Source: Ardenticatenaceae bacterium
Lineage (GTDB): Bacteria; Chloroflexota; Anaerolineae; Promineifilales; Promineifilaceae
Assembly (NCBI GenBank): GCA_020634435.1
Contig: JACKBS010000005.1
Location: 1-64,000, forward strand
Direction: 5' to 3'
DNA length: 64,000 bases
Part shown: positions 8,042 through 15,676 of the stretch, piece by piece
How positions within the stretch are numbered: position 1 is the stretch's first letter
Layout of the letters: each line of letters opens with the position of its first letter
The notes under the pieces: generated by a model
Database searches by the model: none
The model's input: only the letters and a program-made list of their open reading frames with translations
What the model was told of the DNA's origin: nothing
Program-made: the position numbers and the translations under genes

Positions 8042-9538
8042 ATGAAAATTAACATACAGCAAGGTGAAATCCAGAGCGTAACGGCCGATACGCTCATTGT
8101 GAATCTGTTTGATGACGTGACCACGCCCAGCGGAGCAACCGGCGCAATCGATCGGGCGCTGGATGGGGCCATTAGCGAATTGATTGCCAGCGGTGACCTG
8201 ACGGGCAAGGCGGGCGAAGTGGGCGTGCTTTACCCACGCGGAGCCATTGCCGCTAAACGAGTGCTGGTGGTGGGCCTGGGCAAACGGGTCGGGTTCAACC
8301 TGGAAGGCGTGCGGCAGGCCGCGGCCAATGGCATCAAGCAGGCGCAAAAGCTCAAGGCCAGCAATGTGGCCACGATTGTGCATGGCGCGGGCATTGGCGG
8401 GCTGGACGTGCAGGCCGCGGCGCAAGCCACCGTGGAAGGCAGTTTGCTGGCTACCTACCGCTTTGCCGCCACCAAGCAGGAACCCGAACCGCCCCACGCG
8501 ATTGATTCGCTAACGATTGTGGAGTTTGACGGCAGCAAAGTTGCCGCCATCGAAGCGGGCAGCGAACAGGCCCAGGCCGTTGCCGCCGGGGTGGCCCTGG
8601 CGCGTGACCTGGTGAACATGCCGCCCAATGTGGCTACCCCAACTAAACTGGCGGAAACGGCCGTTTCCATCGCCAATGAGCACAATCTCAACATCATCGT
8701 GGGCGATCGCGCTTGGGCGGCAGAGCACAGCATGGGGGCCTTCCTGGCGGTCGCCAAAGGCGCAGGCGAACCACCCAAGTTCATCGTGCTAGAGCACAAC
8801 GGCGATCAAGAAGATTTAGACACGATCGTACTGGTCGGCAAGGGCATCACCTTCGACACAGGCGGTATCTCCATCAAACCCTCTGAGCGAATGGGGGCGA
8901 TGAAGTCAGACATGGGCGGCGCAGCGGCCGTTTTGGGAGCCATGAAAGTGGTTGGCGCGTTGAACCTGCCGCTGCGGGTCATCGGCATTGCGCCGTGCAC
9001 GGAAAATATGCCCGATGCCAACGCTTACCGTCCCGCCGACGTGATCACCGCCAGCAACGGCACCACCATCGAAATCATCTCGACCGACGCTGAAGGGCGC
9101 ATGGTGCTGGCCGACGGGCTGGTCTACGCCACACACTACAATCCCAAGGCGGTCATTGACCTGGCCACGCTGACCGGGTCGTGCGTGATTGCGCTGGGAC
9201 AGGGCATGGCAGCTGGCCTGTTCAGCACCGATGATGGGTTGCGTGATCAACTTGTGGCGGCAGGAACGGCCGTACATGAACGTGTCTGGCCTTTACCCCT
9301 GTGGGACGACTACAAAGAAGCCATCAAATCCGACGTGGCCGACATTAAAAACAGCGGCGGCCGTTTTGGCGGCGTGGCCACCTCGGCCATCTTCCTCAAG
9401 CAGTTTACGGATTATCCCTGGGTCCATCTGGATATTGCCGGAATGGCTCTGAGCGAAAGCGGCAGCACCTACACCCCGCGCGGCGGCACCGGCTACGGTG
9501 TGCGTCTGCTCATTGAGTTTTTGCGCAATTGGGCTTGA
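8042..9538 (+). CDS. pepA: Leucyl aminopeptidase (M17)
   Basis: Cytosolic M17 aminopeptidase of 498 aa, which removes N-terminal residues from peptides using two metal ions. The C-terminal catalytic half has GKGITFDTGGISIKP near residue 270, KSDMGGAAAV near 295 and TDAEGRMVLADGL near 348, which hold the metal ligands and the catalytic Lys and Arg. Length matches the family. The start at 8042 has TAAGGAG seven bases upstream; an upstream ATG at 8009 adds only 11 unrelated residues from a word repeat. The gene seems to stand alone. Confidence 0.95.
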   Translation: MKINIQQGEIQSVTADTLIVNLFDDVTTPSGATGAIDRALDGAISELIASGDLTGKAGEVGVLYPRGAIAAKRVLVVGLGKRVGFNLEGVRQAAANGIKQAQKLKASNVATIVHGAGIGGLDVQAAAQATVEGSLLATYRFAATKQEPEPPHAIDSLTIVEFDGSKVAAIEAGSEQAQAVAAGVALARDLVNMPPNVATPTKLAETAVSIANEHNLNIIVGDRAWAAEHSMGAFLAVAKGAGEPPKFIVLEHNGDQEDLDTIVLVGKGITFDTGGISIKPSERMGAMKSDMGGAAAVLGAMKVVGALNLPLRVIGIAPCTENMPDANAYRPADVITASNGTTIEIISTDAEGRMVLADGLVYATHYNPKAVIDLATLTGSCVIALGQGMAAGLFSTDDGLRDQLVAAGTAVHERVWPLPLWDDYKEAIKSDVADIKNSGGRFGGVATSAIFLKQFTDYPWVHLDIAGMALSESGSTYTPRGGTGYGVRLLIEFLRNWA

Positions 9539-9540
9539 CA

Positions 9541-9606
9541 GTTACAGGTGGCAGGTTGCAGGTGGAAAGTCTTAAGCCGCCACTTGCAACTTGCCACTTG
9601 CATACT
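9541..9606. repeat. Word-type repeat, GCAGGTGGCAAGTT family
   Basis: Directly after the pepA stop codon lie imperfect direct and inverted copies of CAGGTGGCAGGTTGCAGGTGG and CCACTTGCAACTTGCCACTT. The arms can pair imperfectly, so it may end the pepA transcript, but no run of Ts follows at once. Confidence 0.6.
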
Positions 9607-9690
9607 TGCGCACTTTTCCCCTCCCCCTTTATAATCTCCGCCAACAATCCGCTCACGCTAAACTGTGTCCACACAAAATAGGAGAACCAG

Positions 9691-10845
9691 ATGTCTGTAC
9701 CGACCCCGCCACTGACGATGGGAATTGAGGAAGAGTATCAGATCATTGATCCCAAATCCCGCAATCTCCATGCCTACATCTCTGAATTATTGTCCCAAGA
9801 TCAACAGCGAGAAGTAAAACTCAATCTAATGCCAGAGCTGATGCAGTCCCAGGTGGAGGTGGGCAGCAACGTCTGCCAAAACGTGGGGGAAATACGCAAA
9901 GAGGTCGTCCGGCTGCGCCGCGCCGTGTGCGAACTGGCCGATGCCAACGGGCTGGCCATTGCCGCCGCCTCAACCCATCCGTTTGCCCGCTGGGACGAGC
10001 AATCAATCACCGAGGGGGTACGCTACAAGGAACTGCTGGACGACATGCAAGGTGTCGCCAAGCGGCTCCTTATTTTTGGAATGCACGTGCACGTTGGCTT
10101 TGGCAGCGATTTGGAATCGAAGAACCTGATGATGGAAACCATGAATCAGGCCCGCTATTTCATTCCCCACCTGTTGGCACTGTCAACCAGTTCGCCATTC
10201 TGGCACGGCCGTAACACGGGTCTTCGTTCATACCGCAGCGTGGTATTTGAATCGCTGCCGCGCACCGGCATTCCCCACTCCTTTAATTCATGGGGTGAAT
10301 ACCAAAGCTATGAACGCACGTTGGGCATGGTGGGCGCGTTTGGCAAGGCGGATACACGAGCCAAAATCTGGTGGGATATACGGCCGCATCCCGTTTTCGA
10401 TACCTTAGAGTTCCGCATCACCGATATCTGTACCAAAATTGACGAGGCCGTATGCATTGCCGCCCTGTTCCAGGCGATTTGCGCCAAGCTGCTCAAGCTG
10501 CGCCGCCAAAACATGGGCTGGCGGCAGTACCGCCACATGCACATCACCGAAAACAAGTGGCGTGCCGTGCGCTATGGCATTAATGGCGAGCTGATTGACT
10601 TTGGTTTGCAGGAGTCGGTGCCTTTCCCCGAACTGATGGAAGAACTGCTAGAGCTACTGGACGATGTGGTGGATGATTTAGGCAGCCGCCACGAGGTTGA
10701 GTACGTACGCACCATCTTGAAAAATGGCACCAGCGCCGATCGGCAAATTGCCACCTACCTGGCTCACGGCGGCGACGACAACCGCGAAGAAGCGCTGCGG
10801 GCTGTGGTTGATCATTTGGTGAAGGAAACGCGCGAGGGAATTTAA
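9691..10845 (+). CDS. Carboxylate-amine ligase, YbdK/GCS2 family
   Basis: ATP-dependent ligase of 384 aa related to plant-type glutamate-cysteine ligase (GCS2). It opens TMGIEEEYQIIDP, the standard N-terminal metal/ATP motif, and has HVHVGF at about residues 130-135 and EFRITDICT near 240. Such proteins join an amino group to the carboxylate of glutamate or a similar acid; weak glutamate-cysteine ligase activity is known for E. coli YbdK. A good Shine-Dalgarno (AGGAGA) precedes the ATG. The next gene is convergent. Confidence 0.88.
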   Translation: MSVPTPPLTMGIEEEYQIIDPKSRNLHAYISELLSQDQQREVKLNLMPELMQSQVEVGSNVCQNVGEIRKEVVRLRRAVCELADANGLAIAAASTHPFARWDEQSITEGVRYKELLDDMQGVAKRLLIFGMHVHVGFGSDLESKNLMMETMNQARYFIPHLLALSTSSPFWHGRNTGLRSYRSVVFESLPRTGIPHSFNSWGEYQSYERTLGMVGAFGKADTRAKIWWDIRPHPVFDTLEFRITDICTKIDEAVCIAALFQAICAKLLKLRRQNMGWRQYRHMHITENKWRAVRYGINGELIDFGLQESVPFPELMEELLELLDDVVDDLGSRHEVEYVRTILKNGTSADRQIATYLAHGGDDNREEALRAVVDHLVKETREGI

Positions 10846-10908
10846 TTACCGAATTACTCAATTACTGAACTACCTATCGTAATTGGGTAATTCGGTAATT
10901 GAGTAATT
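10846..10908. repeat. Word-built hairpin, AATTACTC family, between convergent genes
   Basis: The whole gap between the convergent ligase and hemolysin III genes is made of AATTACTCAATTACC-type words. A left arm AATTACCGAATTACTCAATTA pairs with the right arm with about 20 of 21 matches. It touches both stop codons, so it could end both transcripts. Related elements lie at 13130-13176 and 17160-17235. Confidence 0.75.
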
Positions 10909-11580
10909 TTACTGCCGCACAGGCAGCACGTGGAACAAAATCGCGAAGAAGTGGCAGGCGGAGCCGCCCAGGACAAACAGGTGCCAGATGGCGTGGTTGT
11001 AGGGCAATTTTTCCCAGGCATAAAAAATCACGCCCAGCGTATACACCACGCCACCAGCTATCAGCCAGAACACGCCGCCGGGGGGGATGGTAACCAGCAT
11101 TTCTTTAAAGGCAAAGACCACCAGCCACCCCATGAGCACATAAGCGGCCGTTGCTAATTTTTCCCAGCGGCCAATGAAAACAGTTTTGAAGGCGATACCC
11201 AGCAGCGCCAGACCCCAGACAATGCTGAACAGTGTCCAGCCCCAGGGACCGCGCATACTCACTAACGTAAACGGGGTGTAGGTTCCGGCAATCAGCAAAT
11301 AAATGGCCGAATGGTCGAAAATGCGCAGGACTTGCTTGACTTTGGGGTGCTGAATGCTGTGGTATAGCGTGGAGCAAAGGTAAAGTAAAACCAGGCTGCT
11401 GCCGTAGATGCTAAAGCTTACCACACGCCAGACATCACCATAGATGGCGGCCAGCACAACCAATAAGGTAAGCCCAGCCACGCTGAGCGCCGCACCAATG
11501 CCGTGCGTAACGCTGTTGGCGATCTCCTCACCGATGGTGTACCCCATAACGTTGGTTGCTAATTTTCTAGCTTTATCCAT
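10909..11580 (-). CDS. Hemolysin III / PAQR-type membrane protein
   Basis: Seven-helix membrane protein of 223 aa, the normal size for the bacterial hemolysin III (YqfA-like, PAQR superfamily) group. Conserved elements are SVTHGIGAALSV near residue 25, STLYHS near 72, DHSAIYLLIAGTYTPF near 88 and HAIWHLFVLGGSACHF near the C-terminus, which contain the Ser/His/Asp residues of the proposed metal site. Despite the name, its role in most bacteria is linked to membrane lipid homeostasis, not to lysis. Monocistronic by context. Confidence 0.9.
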   Translation of the reverse strand: MDKARKLATNVMGYTIGEEIANSVTHGIGAALSVAGLTLLVVLAAIYGDVWRVVSFSIYGSSLVLLYLCSTLYHSIQHPKVKQVLRIFDHSAIYLLIAGTYTPFTLVSMRGPWGWTLFSIVWGLALLGIAFKTVFIGRWEKLATAAYVLMGWLVVFAFKEMLVTIPPGGVFWLIAGGVVYTLGVIFYAWEKLPYNHAIWHLFVLGGSACHFFAILFHVLPVRQ

Positions 11581-11690
11581 AGTTGGCCTCCCGTTTAGTT
11601 GCTCACTTTCTTGAGTCGTAGCGTATCACAATTTTAGGACGGCTCAAACGGCCGTTTACTATCTTTTAACTATCAAAAAGGAATCAAATT

Positions 11691-12350
11691 ATGGTTAGCA
11701 AATTGATCGATGTGAGCCATACCGTAGCCCACGGGCTGGTAACCTACAAAGGGCTGCCCGCGCCGATTATTTGCGATTATCTCAGTCGCGAAGCCTCGCG
11801 GGAACATTACGCGGAGGGCACTGAATTCCACATTGGCAAGATTGAGATGGTGGCCAACACAGGCACCTACGTCGATTCGCCGTTCCATCGCTACGCCGAC
11901 GGCAAGGATTTGTCGGAGCTGCCGCTGAGTTCGTTGGCCAACCTGGATTGTGTGGTGGTGCGCGTGCCCAAAGGCTACGGCCGTTCCCTCCACCCCGATC
12001 TGCTGCAAGGCAAAAATCTACAGGGTAAGGCTGTTTTGTTCGACACGGGCTGGTCGCAGCACTGGCACACGGAACAATATTTTGAAGGACACACTTTTTT
12101 GACAGAGGAAACGGCCGTTCACTTGCAACAGTCCGGCGTAGTTCTGGTAGGCATCGACTCCTACAATATTGACGATACCGAAGACGGCCGTCGCCCTGTG
12201 CACTCCACCCTGCTGCGCCACGACATCCCCATCGTTGAGCACCTGGCACCGCTCAAAGCGCTCCCTGAAGCTAACTTTCGCTTTTTTGCCGTGCCGGTGA
12301 AGGTCAAAGCGTTTGGCACATTCCCCGTCCGCGCCTTTGGCCTGGTGTAG
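11691..12350 (+). CDS. Cyclase / kynurenine-formamidase-like protein
   Basis: Protein of 219 aa in the metal-dependent cyclase family (KynB-like fold). It begins LIDVSHTVAHGL and has the region NTGTYVDSPFHRYADG at about residues 62-77. In KynB-type enzymes this reads HxGTHxDxPxH; here two of the His ligands are Asn and Tyr, while Asp and the last His remain. It may therefore use a different metal site or act on a different substrate such as an arylformamide or cyclic ester. ATG preceded by AAAGGAATC. Confidence 0.8.
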   Translation: MVSKLIDVSHTVAHGLVTYKGLPAPIICDYLSREASREHYAEGTEFHIGKIEMVANTGTYVDSPFHRYADGKDLSELPLSSLANLDCVVVRVPKGYGRSLHPDLLQGKNLQGKAVLFDTGWSQHWHTEQYFEGHTFLTEETAVHLQQSGVVLVGIDSYNIDDTEDGRRPVHSTLLRHDIPIVEHLAPLKALPEANFRFFAVPVKVKAFGTFPVRAFGLV

Positions 12351-12506
12351 CCAGATTTGAGCAAGCCGTTGGCCATGTCAACCGGTTAACAGCCTGTCCC
12401 GCTTTAATTCAGGAAAATAAGCCCTTACATCTGGTAACCGCGTGTTGCCCAAAACCCGGATAGGTGGCGCTAACCCGGCACCTGCCCTGATTTCAGGAGG
12501 CACCCT

Positions 12507-13127
12507 GTGAAAAAACCCCTGCTTTTGTTCTTCTTGTTCTCTATTTTGCTCAGCCTGGCAGCTTGCGACGATGGCGACAGCGGCAGCAGCGGCATCCAGC
12601 CGCCCGACGACCCGGCCGAGCTGAAAAGCTTCCATCTGGCCGAAGTGTGCAACGGTACCCCCATTGCCGTCGCCGCCCCTTACGACGCCAGCAGCAGCGA
12701 GCTGCACCCCATCGCCATGTACAACCAAAATTCGTATGACGGCTCCATTTACGACATTATGTTCCCCTCGCAGACCAACTTCCCAGAAGAGTGGAGCGTA
12801 GCAGTGGACCAACCGTTTAGCCCCATTGAACTGGTTGGCTGCCTGGCCCGCACCGAGCAAACGCTGGTAGAAACGTGTACCGGCTACGAAATCGACGGGG
12901 AGGATAAAGAAGGCACAGTAGAAATCTACGATGCTACATACGAGCTCACCATTTATGCCGCCCAAACGGGTGAGGTGGTCGGCACGGAAACGATCGACAC
13001 ATATTTGGATGAATGCCCCTCGTTTGTGATGTTCTCGACGGGTTCTGGTGAAGACCTGGTAGAAGAACGGTATGCTCAACCCACCGACGAACTGGTAAAT
13101 CTGGTAGAATCGTACGTGAATCCATAA
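12507..13127 (+). CDS. Secreted lipoprotein of unknown function
   Basis: Protein of 206 aa starting from GTG with AGGAGG eight bases upstream. A signal peptide (KKPLLLFFLFSILLSLAAC) ends in a lipobox with Cys at about residue 20, followed by an Asp/Ser/Gly linker. The remaining 160 residues have four spaced cysteines (EVCNGT, VGCLAR, VETCTG, DECPSF) and no motif I recognise. No operon partner is obvious; the next gene is a phosphatase 67 bp on, after a word-type hairpin. Confidence 0.75.
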   Translation: MKKPLLLFFLFSILLSLAACDDGDSGSSGIQPPDDPAELKSFHLAEVCNGTPIAVAAPYDASSSELHPIAMYNQNSYDGSIYDIMFPSQTNFPEEWSVAVDQPFSPIELVGCLARTEQTLVETCTGYEIDGEDKEGTVEIYDATYELTIYAAQTGEVVGTETIDTYLDECPSFVMFSTGSGEDLVEERYAQPTDELVNLVESYVNP

Positions 13128-13129
13128 AA

Positions 13130-13176
13130 AGTGTAATTGGGTAATTGAGTAATTAGCTCAAATTACTCAATTACCG
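13130..13176. repeat. Word-built hairpin, AATTACTC family
   Basis: Perfect 14-bp arms GTAATTGAGTAATT (13141-13154) and AATTACTCAATTAC (13161-13174) flank a 6-nt loop, directly after the lipoprotein stop codon. An additional GTAATTGG word lies just before. The element ends about 20 bp before the next ATG. Confidence 0.8.
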
Positions 13177-13194
13177 TTCACGCAGGAACTGGCC

Positions 13195-13857
13195 ATGAGC
13201 AAAGAAGTTTGGTTTATCCGGCACGGCGAAAGCGTCTCTAACGCCAATTTGCCCACAACGCACCCGGCGGAATCCGCATTAACGGCGAAGGGTCACCGCG
13301 AGGCCGAATACGTCGCCCAGGCGTTTACGCGCAAGCCGGATTTAATTGTGGTGTCGCCATACATTCGTGCCCAGCAAACGGCCGTTCCCACCATCAATCG
13401 CTTTAACCCCGTTCCTGTGGCTGAATGGCCCGTTTTTGAGTTTAGCTACCTGCACCCGGAAAAATACAACGGTACCACCGGCGATGAGCGCTGGCCCGAT
13501 GCTCAGGCGTATTGGCACCGCATGAACCCGTTGGAAAACGAAGGGGGCGAAGGGGAATCCTTTGCCGAAATGCTGGCGCGTGTGCAAGAAATGGAAGCCA
13601 AACTCCAGGGCGCGCCAGAACCGTTCATGGCCATCTTTAGCCACGGCCTCTTTTTGCGCGCCTTTCTGTGGATGAGCCTGACGGGTTTTCGCGAGGCGAC
13701 CCGCCGCTCGATGGAGCGGTATTTGTTTTTCTCACGCGGCATCCCGCTGCCCAATGGGGCCATTATGAAAATGCGCATTGAAGCAGACGGCCGTATCTCC
13801 TTTAGCCCGTTCGACACCGCCCACATCCCCGAATCGCTGGGGCTGGTGGATGAATAA
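13195..13857 (+). CDS. Histidine phosphatase family protein (phosphoglycerate-mutase-like)
   Basis: Branch-1 histidine phosphatase of 220 aa. The phospho-accepting motif RHGES is at residues 9-13, followed by the arginine-containing loop SPYIRAQQTA near 60 and a second catalytic His in FSHGLFLRAFL near 148. Such enzymes hydrolyse phosphate esters on small molecules or proteins; a mutase role is unlikely given its short length. It is followed 10 bp later by a methyltransferase gene, probably in one transcript. Confidence 0.88.
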   Translation: MSKEVWFIRHGESVSNANLPTTHPAESALTAKGHREAEYVAQAFTRKPDLIVVSPYIRAQQTAVPTINRFNPVPVAEWPVFEFSYLHPEKYNGTTGDERWPDAQAYWHRMNPLENEGGEGESFAEMLARVQEMEAKLQGAPEPFMAIFSHGLFLRAFLWMSLTGFREATRRSMERYLFFSRGIPLPNGAIMKMRIEADGRISFSPFDTAHIPESLGLVDE

Positions 13858-13867
13858 CTGGGGAAAT

Positions 13868-14509
13868 ATGACACCTAACTACCTGATTCACGAAGAAAAG
13901 TATCAGCAAGCGCGGGCTAAAGGTTGGCCCGGCTGGGGCGGGCCAGAGCGAATGGCCCGAGAAAACATTTGGCTGGAACGGCTGTTTTCTTATCCAGCAG
14001 TGCCGGAGCAGGGCAAAGTGCTGGAATTAGGCTGCGGCGAAGGTCACTATGCCCGGCTGCTGGCGCAAAAAGGGTATGTGGTAACAGGCGTTGATGTGTC
14101 GCCAACGGCCGTTACCTGGGCCATCGAAAAAACGCAACAAACCGGTGAATTCATCACCTATCTCGTTGCCGATCTCACTGAGCCGGGTTTGCTGTCCGGC
14201 GAAACGTTTGATCTGATTGTGGACGGCAACTGCCTGCACTGCATCATCGGCCAGGACCGGGCCAGCTTTTTAGGCAACGTCTTCCGCCTGCTTCAGCCCG
14301 GTGGCTTCTTTTTTGTGAGTTCGTTATGCAGCGAAACGGCCGTTGCCCAGATGCTAGAATTTGAGGACAGACCGTACCGCTTCCTGCCCACACCCACTGG
14401 CCTGCAAACCGAACTCGAAGCAGCTGGTTTTCAGATACAACAGTTTGTCGTCCACGAAAACCAGAAGCACAATCACTGCACGGCGCACGTGCTAAAGCCA
14501 AAAGGTTAA
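13868..14509 (+). CDS. Class I SAM-dependent methyltransferase
   Basis: Protein of 213 aa with a Rossmann methyltransferase fold: motif I VLELGCGEGHYARLL near residue 51, VTGVDVSPTAV near 73 and VDGNCLHCI near 118. The start at 13868 is chosen because GGGGAA lies just upstream and it sits 10 bp after the phosphatase stop; a longer frame would overlap that gene. The substrate is unknown. Only 19 bp separate it from the ACT-domain gene, so phosphatase, methyltransferase and ACT protein may form one operon. Confidence 0.88.
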   Translation: MTPNYLIHEEKYQQARAKGWPGWGGPERMARENIWLERLFSYPAVPEQGKVLELGCGEGHYARLLAQKGYVVTGVDVSPTAVTWAIEKTQQTGEFITYLVADLTEPGLLSGETFDLIVDGNCLHCIIGQDRASFLGNVFRLLQPGGFFFVSSLCSETAVAQMLEFEDRPYRFLPTPTGLQTELEAAGFQIQQFVVHENQKHNHCTAHVLKPKG

Positions 14510-14528
14510 CATAACAAACGGGGATTTT

Positions 14529-14924
14529 ATGGCCGGGGAAACCGATTTAGCCAAGATGCTGGCCTCGCTCCAACCACACCTGCACGACGAAGAATACATA
14601 TTTTGCACGATGGGTAACGGCCGTTACGGCGACCATTCCGAGCTGGAACCCATCGCCTCCTTCATGGAAGCAGAGGGCTTAACTCTGGTCATCCCCAAAC
14701 CCCGCGCCGACCAGCATGGCATCGCCTATGACAGCGTGTTTCGCTGCATTACCCTGTCGGTGCATTCCAGTTTAGACGCGGTGGGATTAACGGCCGTAGT
14801 CGCCAACAAACTCGCCGAACACCACATCAGCGCCAACGTCATCGCCGCCTACTACCACGACCACGTCTTTGTACAAACTCACCACGCCGAAGCGGCCCTG
14901 GCTGCGCTAAAAGAGTTAACATAA
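14529..14924 (+). CDS. ACT-domain protein (COG3602-like)
   Basis: Small protein of 131 aa that looks like two ACT-like halves: an N-terminal part with EEYIFCTMGNGRY and a C-terminal part with LSVHSSLDAVGLTAVVANKLAEHHISANVIAA, the latter a typical ACT beta-alpha-beta segment. ACT domains bind amino acids or other small ligands. This stand-alone type occurs in many bacteria and has no settled function. ATG is preceded by CGGGGA. Confidence 0.8.
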   Translation: MAGETDLAKMLASLQPHLHDEEYIFCTMGNGRYGDHSELEPIASFMEAEGLTLVIPKPRADQHGIAYDSVFRCITLSVHSSLDAVGLTAVVANKLAEHHISANVIAAYYHDHVFVQTHHAEAALAALKELT

Positions 14925-14960
14925 ATTTTAACCGCTACGCAGATTGACAGTAAATCCCCC

Positions 14961-14988
14961 TTGACAACAGTATCAATAGTGATACCAT
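14961..14988 (+). promoter_or_regulatory. Promoter and inverted-repeat operator of hicAB
   Basis: TTGACA at 14961-14966 is followed 16 bp later by TACCAT (14983-14988), a possible -10 box. The spacer holds a perfect inverted repeat GTATCA-ATAG-TGATAC at 14970-14985, a good candidate for HicB autorepression. The -10 lies so near the hicA ATG (14995) that transcription would start at or next to the start codon, and no Shine-Dalgarno is visible, so hicA may be translated from a leaderless mRNA. Confidence 0.55.
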
Positions 14989-14994
14989 AAAAGC

Positions 14995-15237
14995 ATGGCA
15001 ACCGTGGCAGATTTGGTGGCAAAAATGCGGCGCAATCCCAAAGGGGTCAATTTTGCGGACCTTTGCAAAGTTTGCGATTACTACTTTGGTGAACCACGCC
15101 AAAGCGGGAGCAGCCACCGAATCTATCAAACGCCATGGCAGGGCAATCCCCGCGTTAATATTCAAAATGACAAGGGAAAAGCTAAAGCGTATCAAGTTCG
15201 GCAAGTGTTGAAAGCAATTGACAAGTTGGAGGCATAA
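14995..15237 (+). CDS. hicA: HicA-type mRNA interferase toxin
   Basis: Protein of 80 aa with the double-stranded-RNA-binding-like HicA fold. The signature region GSSHRIYQTPW at about residues 39-49 contains the catalytic His, and the C-terminal VRQVLKAID helix is typical. HicA cleaves mRNA and is neutralised by HicB, encoded directly after it (5 bp gap). It lacks a visible Shine-Dalgarno and sits directly behind a promoter with a palindromic operator. Confidence 0.85.
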   Translation: MATVADLVAKMRRNPKGVNFADLCKVCDYYFGEPRQSGSSHRIYQTPWQGNPRVNIQNDKGKAKAYQVRQVLKAIDKLEA

Positions 15238-15241
15238 AGTA

Positions 15242-15574
15242 ATGCTCAATCAAGATCGGTACACCTACCGCGTCACCTGGTCTGAAGAAGATGAAGAATA
15301 TGTGGGGCTTTGTGCCGAATTCCCGAGCTTGAGCTGGCTAGATGGCACGCCCGAAGCAGCCCTGAACGGTATTCGCCAAGTAGTGGCCGATGTAGTCGCT
15401 GACCTCACAGACAATGGGGAAGAGATTCCCGAACCCATAGCCCTAAAACAGTACAGCGGTAAGTTTTTGGTGCGGATTCCCCCGGAACTACATCGCCGTT
15501 TAGCACTGGAGGCCGCCGAAGCAGGAGTGAGCCTCAATCGTCTAGCCAGTTCTAAATTAGCCCAACCAGATTAA
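15242..15574 (+). CDS. hicB: HicB-type antitoxin
   Basis: Protein of 110 aa with the partly degraded RNase-H-like HicB domain in the first 60 residues (RVTWSEEDEEYVGLCAEFP, then a helix GIRQVVADVVADL) and a C-terminal ribbon-helix-helix-like DNA-binding segment (KFLVRIPPELHRRLALEAAE). It should bind HicA and repress the operon through the inverted repeat upstream of hicA. The start at 15242 is chosen over an upstream Met that would overlap hicA by 20 bp. Confidence 0.87.
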   Translation: MLNQDRYTYRVTWSEEDEEYVGLCAEFPSLSWLDGTPEAALNGIRQVVADVVADLTDNGEEIPEPIALKQYSGKFLVRIPPELHRRLALEAAEAGVSLNRLASSKLAQPD

Positions 15575-15676
15575 GCGGTCAGTTTCTGATTGCCATCAAG
15601 CTCCCGCCCATTTTGGCATAAGCGCGACTACATGAAGTAGCTTGGTTAGTGCTCCTCCAGAACATTTTACGCTTCA

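Noticed and set aside
10909..11580. Haemolysin toxin
   Set aside because: The hemolysin III name is historical; the PAQR-type family acts in the membrane and is widespread in non-pathogens.
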